A stretch of DNA of 45,738 nucleotides from JAGORY01 sp964517585 (GTDB lineage Bacteria; Patescibacteriota; Gracilibacteria; Peribacterales; Peribacteraceae): NCBI GenBank assembly GCA_964517585.1, contig CAZFCB010000004.1:1-45738 (forward strand), in the 5' to 3' direction. Each line of letters begins with the position of its first letter. Positions within the stretch are counted from its first letter, which is position 1. The notes beneath the pieces are model-generated. The model was given only the letters and a program-made list of their open reading frames with translations, searched no databases and had not been told where the DNA came from. Positions 41,134 through 45,738 of this stretch are shown in pieces. Both the position numbers and the translations under genes were made by a program.

Positions 41134-41553
41134 TTATTTCTTCGGCTTCTTGGCTCCGTACAGCGAACGACCTTGCTTGCGATCTCGTACTCCTTCGGTA
41201 TCCAGCACACCGCGAACGATGTGGTAACGAACACCTGGAAGGTCTTTCACGCGTCCTCCACGAATGAGAACAACGGAGTGTTCCTGGAGGTTATGGCCTT
41301 CTCCTCCGATGTACGCAGTAATTTCCTCACCGTTCGTAAGACGTACACGAGCAATCTTACGAAGAGCAGAGTTCGGTTTCTTTGGCGTCATTGTTGTGAC
41401 CTTCAGACACACGCCTCGCTTGACGGGAGCTCCATGACGGAGCTTCACGCGCTTCATTTTGAGTGCGTTCCAAGTGTGCTGGAGGTTTGGGGCCTTTGTG
41501 CGTCGGCGTTGTGAGTGGCGGCCATGACGTACGAGTTGATTGATCGTTGGCAT
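41134..41553 (-). CDS. rpsL: 30S ribosomal protein S12
   Basis: Decoding-centre protein of the 30S subunit, 139 aa from ATG 41553 (MPTINQLVRHGR). The TPKKPNSALRK and GGEGHNLQEHSVVLIRGGRVKDLPGVRYH stretches are intact, with the wild-type Lys at both classical streptomycin-resistance positions. An insertion of about 15 residues before KRGVCLKV relative to E. coli is also seen in other phyla. The longer open frame upstream belongs to the shadow of rpoC. It lies 68 bp after rpoC on the same strand. Confidence 0.97.
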   Translation of the reverse strand: MPTINQLVRHGRHSQRRRTKAPNLQHTWNALKMKRVKLRHGAPVKRGVCLKVTTMTPKKPNSALRKIARVRLTNGEEITAYIGGEGHNLQEHSVVLIRGGRVKDLPGVRYHIVRGVLDTEGVRDRKQGRSLYGAKKPKK

Positions 41554-41621
41554 GTATACTGAGGGAATCGAAGTATGTGGCGTGGAATGGTAGCGGTTAA
41601 AGCGGTATGTCGTAAAGGGGA

Positions 41622-44600
41622 CTAGCTCTTCTTTTTGTCCTTCGCTGCTTTTGCAGAATCTTTTGCTTCTTTTGCCTCTGCTGCTTCTTTTTCGAAACGA
41701 ACACGGAACGTGTGTCCAGCAGGGATCAAGCGTCCGATAATCACGTTTTCTTTGAGTCCCTTGAGGTAGTCGATATTGCCAGTTGTTGCTGCTTCCACAA
41801 GAACACGGATGGTTTCCTGAAATGATGCTCCAGCAAGCCACGATTCTGTAGCAAGTGACACGCGAGTAAGACCAAGAAGTAGCTGCTCAAACGTCGCCTC
41901 TTTCTTCTCGCCCTTCTTTTTGGACTTCTCAAGAATAATGTTCGCGCGACGAATATCGGCGATATCGACGACTTCTCCAGCGAGAAGATTGGTGTCACCG
42001 CTATCGACGATGCGGACCTTACTAAACATTTTTCGTCCGATAATTTCCAAATGTTTATCGTTGATCGTCTGACCCTGCGAAGCGTAGATGTGCTGCACTT
42101 CCTGGATGATGTAGCTCTGCACTGCGTACGCACCCTGCTTCTCCAGAAGTTCTTGGAGATTGTAGTGACCAGCGTTGAGGGCTTGTCCTGCCTTCACGCT
42201 TTCGCCATTCTTAACAAGAAGAATTTCTCGTGCAGGAAACTCGTACGTACGCTCCTGAATTTCGGCATGTTTCACGACAACTCGGCCTTTTTCTGCTTCC
42301 ATGACTTTACCGGCGATGAGCGTCTTGATCGTCGATTTATCGGCCATCGCTTTTGCAACGATCGTACGTTCCGTCACTTCGTCGCCTTTTTTGATGGTAA
42401 TTTGGTACCCAGCTGGAACGAAATACACGTCCTGACCGAGCTCTTCCCCCATGATCTGGATAGTAGAAATACCTCCCTTATGCGTTAATTTTACGCGACC
42501 TGCGATATCCGACAGTGTTGCAGGGGTACGTGGCGGACGTGCTTCCAAAATTTCTTCAACACGAGTCAAACCTTGCGTGATATCTGAGCCTTCGGCGACT
42601 CCTCCCATGTGAAAAGTTCTCATGGTGAGCTGTGTTCCAGGTTCACCGATAGACTGAGCAGCGATGATACCAACCGGTGTACCGATCTTCACGGTCTTAT
42701 TATCCGAAAGATCACGACCGTAACACTTGATGCAAATACCGCCATCCGTTGCACACGTAATAACTGAGCGAACGTTGACGCCGCTCACCTTATGCTCATT
42801 GAGTGCTTCAATAACCTTTGCATCAATGTCGGTATTGCGCTTTGCAATAACCTCTTTTCCAACGATAACGTCTTCATTGAGAATGCGACCGAAGACACGG
42901 AGTTCAAATTTCTCACCAATGCGTTCTGACTCGGCCCTGGTAATAAGGTGGCCATCTTTGCATCCGCAATCTTCTTCTTTAATGACAATATCCTGCACAG
43001 CATCGACGAGACGACGCGTCAGGTAACCAGCTTCTGCAGTCTTGAGGGCAGTATCGGACTTTCCTTTGCGTCCTCCGTGTGTAGCGATGAAGTATTCCAA
43101 AATTGTGAAACCTTCTTTGAGGTTGCTCTGAATCGGAAGTTCGATCGTACGACCGGACGGATTTGCAACGAGACCCTTCATGCCAGCAAGCTGCGTAATT
43201 TGACCCCAGTTACCACGAGCGCCGGAGTCGATCATGTACGTGATGCTGTTCGTTGGATCTCCTGTGTACTGTTTGATCATGCACGAAGAAACGTCACCTT
43301 TGGCCTTACTCCACAGGCGAATGGCATGATGATAACGCTCGTCAGCCGTAATCCAACCCTTCCAGTACTGATTGTTAATTTTACGAACTTTATCGTTTGC
43401 TTCCTCGAGAATTTTTCCTTTCTCTTCCGGCACAAGAACGTCCGAAATGGAAATGGAAATTCCTGACATAGTTGCATACTTGAAACCTATATTCTTAATA
43501 TCGTTTGCAAGTTTCGATGTACGTTCGGTACCGACAACTTCGAGTGCGTTTGCGATCAATTTGCTCAGAACTCCTTTTTTCAGGGTCTCGTTGACGCGAC
43601 CAAGCTCCGGCGGAACGATCTCCTGAAAGAAGAGGCGTCCAACAGACGTTTCAACGATCTCAGTGTCACCATCGTCGCTACCGTCTTTCGGAAAACGAAC
43701 CTTGATCTTCGCCTGGAGATCCACAACACGGTGTTCATACGCGAGGATCGCTTCATTCGGAGATCCGAAGGTCATGCCATGACCAAGTAAGCCATCGTGA
43801 ACGTTGCTGAGGAAGTAACAACCGAGAACCATGTCTTGCACCGGCGTAATAATCGGCTCACCTGCTGAAGGCTTGAGAACGTTACGGGCAGCACTCATGA
43901 GTTCACGTGCTTCGTTCTGTGCGGGCTCTGACAGTGGAACGTGGACGGCCATCTGGTCACCATCGAAGTCGGCGTTAAACGCTGTACACACAAGTGGGTG
44001 AAGCTGAATAGCAAGACCTTCGATGAGACGTGGCATGAACGCCTGAATACCGAGGCGATGCAATGTGGGTGCGCGGTTGAGGAGTACGTACTTGTTTTGG
44101 ATCACTTCCTCGAGAATGTCCCACACTTTCTTGCTTCCATCGATCACCATGCGTTCTGCTGACTTTACGTTGTGGGCTAGCTCGTCTCTGATGAGGCGTC
44201 CGATGACGAATGGCTTGAAAAGTTTCATCGCCATTTCTTTCGGCAAACCACATTCATCAATATTGAGTGTCGGACCGACAACGATCACTGAACGACCTGA
44301 GTAGTCCACACGCTTACCAAGAAGGTTCTGACGGAAACGTCCCTGCTTTCCTTTTAACATATCCGAAAGCGAACGGAGTTTGCGGCGATCACCAGCAGTG
44401 AAGAGAGCCTTACCTGCACGAGCGGAGTTGTTGAGGAGTGTATCGACAGCTTCCTGCAACATGCGCTTCTCGTTTCTGTTGATGACTTCCGGAGCACCAA
44501 TGCTCATGAGTTTTTTCAAGCGGTTGTTGCGGTTGATGACACGACGGTAAAGATCGTTCAGGTCAGATGCGGCGAATCGTCCGCCATCGAGCTGGACCAT

Positions 44601-45533
44601 CGGACGAAGGTCTGGAGGAAGCACAGGAAGACGAGTCAAAATCATCCATTCAGGCTTGATGCTTGCTTGTCTAAGAGACTGAACAAGCTTCAGACGTTTC
44701 ATTACTTTCTTGAGACGCTGTCCAGAAGACTGCTGCCTCTCCTTCTGGAGGTCTTCGACAATCTTGTCGTAGTCGATAGCAGCGATGATTTCACGAAGAG
44801 ACTCTGCTCCTGTTCCAGCCCTAAACAAGTGTCCAAACTTCATGTTCATTTCACGGAACTTCAGTTCGGAGAGAACTGATCCAATACGGAGGTTATCCAT
44901 ATCTTCAAGCGCGTCTTTGTGATTTGCTTTCAATGTTTCAAGTTTGTCTGCAGTTGCAGAATCGAGTGCGTCGAGCTGATCACGAGTTGGCTTACCCTCC
45001 TTCATGAGCTTGAGCGCTTCATCGTGTGCCCGTTTGATCTGATTTTTTCGAGCTTCAAATTCGCTTTTGAGTTCTTTCTCCACTGCTCCTTTTCCTTCAT
45101 CCTCAACATTCACGACGATGTACGCAGAGAAGTAGACAATCTGCTCAAGCGTCTTAATAGAGAGATCAAGAAGCAGGCCAAGGCGTGACGGTGATGAGCG
45201 GAGGAACCAAATATGCGTCACAGGAACGGCTAAGTTAATGTGTCCCATGCGCTCACGACGCACGATGCTTCTCGTCACTTCGACACCACATTTCTCACAA
45301 ACGACAGAGTTGTAGCGGATACCTTTATACTTTCCGCAGAAACACTGGAAGTTCTTCGTAGGACCGAAAATACGTTCACAGAAAAGCCCATCTGGTTCAG
45401 CACGTTGCGTGCGATAGTTGACTGTTTCGGGTTTCGTAATTTCACCACGTGACCAAACCAAGATGTCCTCAGGACTTGCAACACTCAGAGCAACAGCATC
45501 GAAGGAGTCAGAAGTGCGGGGCGTGAACGCCAT
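41622..45533 (-). CDS. rpoC: RNA polymerase subunit beta'
   Basis: Catalytic subunit of RNA polymerase, 1303 aa from ATG 45533 (MAFTPRTSD). The N-terminal zinc ribbon has Cys64, 66, 79 and 82. The active-site NADFDGDQ lies near residue 520, the bridge/trigger-loop region shows GTPVGIIAAQSIGEPGTQLTMRTFH, and the second zinc site uses CGC...CATDGGICIKC. The C-terminal end is Lys/Ala-rich. A coiled insert near 150-200 replaces the longer inserts of some phyla. rpoB would be expected upstream but does not begin within the 205 bp left in the window. The nine-codon upstream extension (45560) is not family-like. Confidence 0.97.
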   Translation of the reverse strand: MAFTPRTSDSFDAVALSVASPEDILVWSRGEITKPETVNYRTQRAEPDGLFCERIFGPTKNFQCFCGKYKGIRYNSVVCEKCGVEVTRSIVRRERMGHINLAVPVTHIWFLRSSPSRLGLLLDLSIKTLEQIVYFSAYIVVNVEDEGKGAVEKELKSEFEARKNQIKRAHDEALKLMKEGKPTRDQLDALDSATADKLETLKANHKDALEDMDNLRIGSVLSELKFREMNMKFGHLFRAGTGAESLREIIAAIDYDKIVEDLQKERQQSSGQRLKKVMKRLKLVQSLRQASIKPEWMILTRLPVLPPDLRPMVQLDGGRFAASDLNDLYRRVINRNNRLKKLMSIGAPEVINRNEKRMLQEAVDTLLNNSARAGKALFTAGDRRKLRSLSDMLKGKQGRFRQNLLGKRVDYSGRSVIVVGPTLNIDECGLPKEMAMKLFKPFVIGRLIRDELAHNVKSAERMVIDGSKKVWDILEEVIQNKYVLLNRAPTLHRLGIQAFMPRLIEGLAIQLHPLVCTAFNADFDGDQMAVHVPLSEPAQNEARELMSAARNVLKPSAGEPIITPVQDMVLGCYFLSNVHDGLLGHGMTFGSPNEAILAYEHRVVDLQAKIKVRFPKDGSDDGDTEIVETSVGRLFFQEIVPPELGRVNETLKKGVLSKLIANALEVVGTERTSKLANDIKNIGFKYATMSGISISISDVLVPEEKGKILEEANDKVRKINNQYWKGWITADERYHHAIRLWSKAKGDVSSCMIKQYTGDPTNSITYMIDSGARGNWGQITQLAGMKGLVANPSGRTIELPIQSNLKEGFTILEYFIATHGGRKGKSDTALKTAEAGYLTRRLVDAVQDIVIKEEDCGCKDGHLITRAESERIGEKFELRVFGRILNEDVIVGKEVIAKRNTDIDAKVIEALNEHKVSGVNVRSVITCATDGGICIKCYGRDLSDNKTVKIGTPVGIIAAQSIGEPGTQLTMRTFHMGGVAEGSDITQGLTRVEEILEARPPRTPATLSDIAGRVKLTHKGGISTIQIMGEELGQDVYFVPAGYQITIKKGDEVTERTIVAKAMADKSTIKTLIAGKVMEAEKGRVVVKHAEIQERTYEFPAREILLVKNGESVKAGQALNAGHYNLQELLEKQGAYAVQSYIIQEVQHIYASQGQTINDKHLEIIGRKMFSKVRIVDSGDTNLLAGEVVDIADIRRANIILEKSKKKGEKKEATFEQLLLGLTRVSLATESWLAGASFQETIRVLVEAATTGNIDYLKGLKENVIIGRLIPAGHTFRVRFEKEAAEAKEAKDSAKAAKDKKKS

Positions 45534-45738
45534 AGAAGTGGGGAGAAAAAATCTGCTCAATGTGCCATATTCCGGCGCACGAAGCAGCGAAGCGCCTTCC
45601 GGTGAGATCGTCTAAATCTCTGGTGGCACTCCGATGATGGTGGGATCTTAGCGGAAAAACAGAGATGTGCAAATAAAAAAATGAAAAAAGAGTAAGCGAG
45701 TAGAAGGTAGAAGGTAATAAAATTATTTTCTACCAACT
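45534..45738. other. rpoC upstream region
   Basis: No gene is seen. It contains an imperfect hairpin around GGCGC/GCGCC (45571-45601) and a TAGAAGGTAGAAGGTA direct repeat near 45700. The window ends here, so promoter or rpoB context cannot be judged. Confidence 0.5.

Noticed and set aside
41134..41553. unusual insertion in S12
   Set aside because: The ~15-residue insertion relative to E. coli also occurs in ordinary bacteria such as Bacillus.
41554..41841. N-terminal extension of rpsL into the rpoC region
   Set aside because: S12 starts at MPTINQLV; the upstream part is the rpoC 3' end in another frame.

Overview
The window looks like a piece of chromosome from a Candidate Phyla Radiation (Patescibacteria) bacterium, possibly of the Peregrinibacteria/Peribacteria type. 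This placement is inference; no rRNA gene is present to settle it. Supporting signs are a solitary VirD4/TraG-like coupling ATPase, S-layer-homology and sortase proteins, a class II (B12-dependent) ribonucleotide reductase, an archaeal/eukaryotic-type prolyl-tRNA synthetase, an RNHCP zinc protein, and genes almost without Shine-Dalgarno sequences. The standard genetic code fits: TGA serves as a stop in several genes.

Layout. 1-9.5 kb: a coupling ATPase, an SLH-sortase fusion, a flavoprotein, an rRNA-type methyltransferase, a Tat-like secreted HExxH protein, and a lipoprotein that fuses an alpha/beta hydrolase to an M23 peptidase domain. 9.6-14.3 kb: one giant secreted subtilase with three Ig-like repeats. 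14.5-16 kb: two small stress/metabolic-type genes (double VOC protein, DUF1801). 16-22.5 kb: an accessory block, all on the minus strand, lying on the 3' side of a tRNA-Asn gene. It holds two membrane-anchored proteins of unknown function and, between them, a DEAD-box helicase whose C-terminus runs through a frameshift into twelve tandem ~75-residue HTH-like repeats. 22.5-30 kb: tRNA-Asn, proS, a GIY-YIG gene between two copies of a composite repeat, queA, an unknown protein, ychF, an SLH protein, an RNHCP protein and a small coiled-coil-like protein. 30-37 kb: nrdJ, a flavodoxin-like reductase, ribD, a DapF/CntK-like racemase and a TrpR-type regulator with a His-rich tail. 37.1-37.6 kb: a REP-flanked RAYT transposase. 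37.7-45.5 kb: fusA, rpsG, rpsL and rpoC on the minus strand (rpoC-str operon order), with about 850 bp holding a small gene and a REP-like pair between rpsG and fusA.

How it works together. The housekeeping genes serve transcription (rpoC), translation (rpsL, rpsG, fusA, ychF, proS, tRNA-Asn, queA) and dNTP synthesis (nrdJ). Secreted and envelope proteins (two SLH proteins, sortase, subtilase, hydrolase-M23 lipoprotein, HExxH protein) point to active remodelling of the cell surface or of host/prey polymers.

The most notable observations are these: (1) the helicase plus 12-repeat protein, split by a single +1 frameshift in the middle of its first repeat; (2) a recurrent promoter geometry in which a -10 hexamer ends 5-9 nt before the start codon, implying mostly leaderless mRNAs; (3) upstream mini-ORFs at fusA and ychF that copy the first codons of the gene they precede; (4) two separate repeat-plus-nuclease units (RAYT/REP and GIY-YIG/composite repeat); (5) a hydrolase-M23 fusion lipoprotein.
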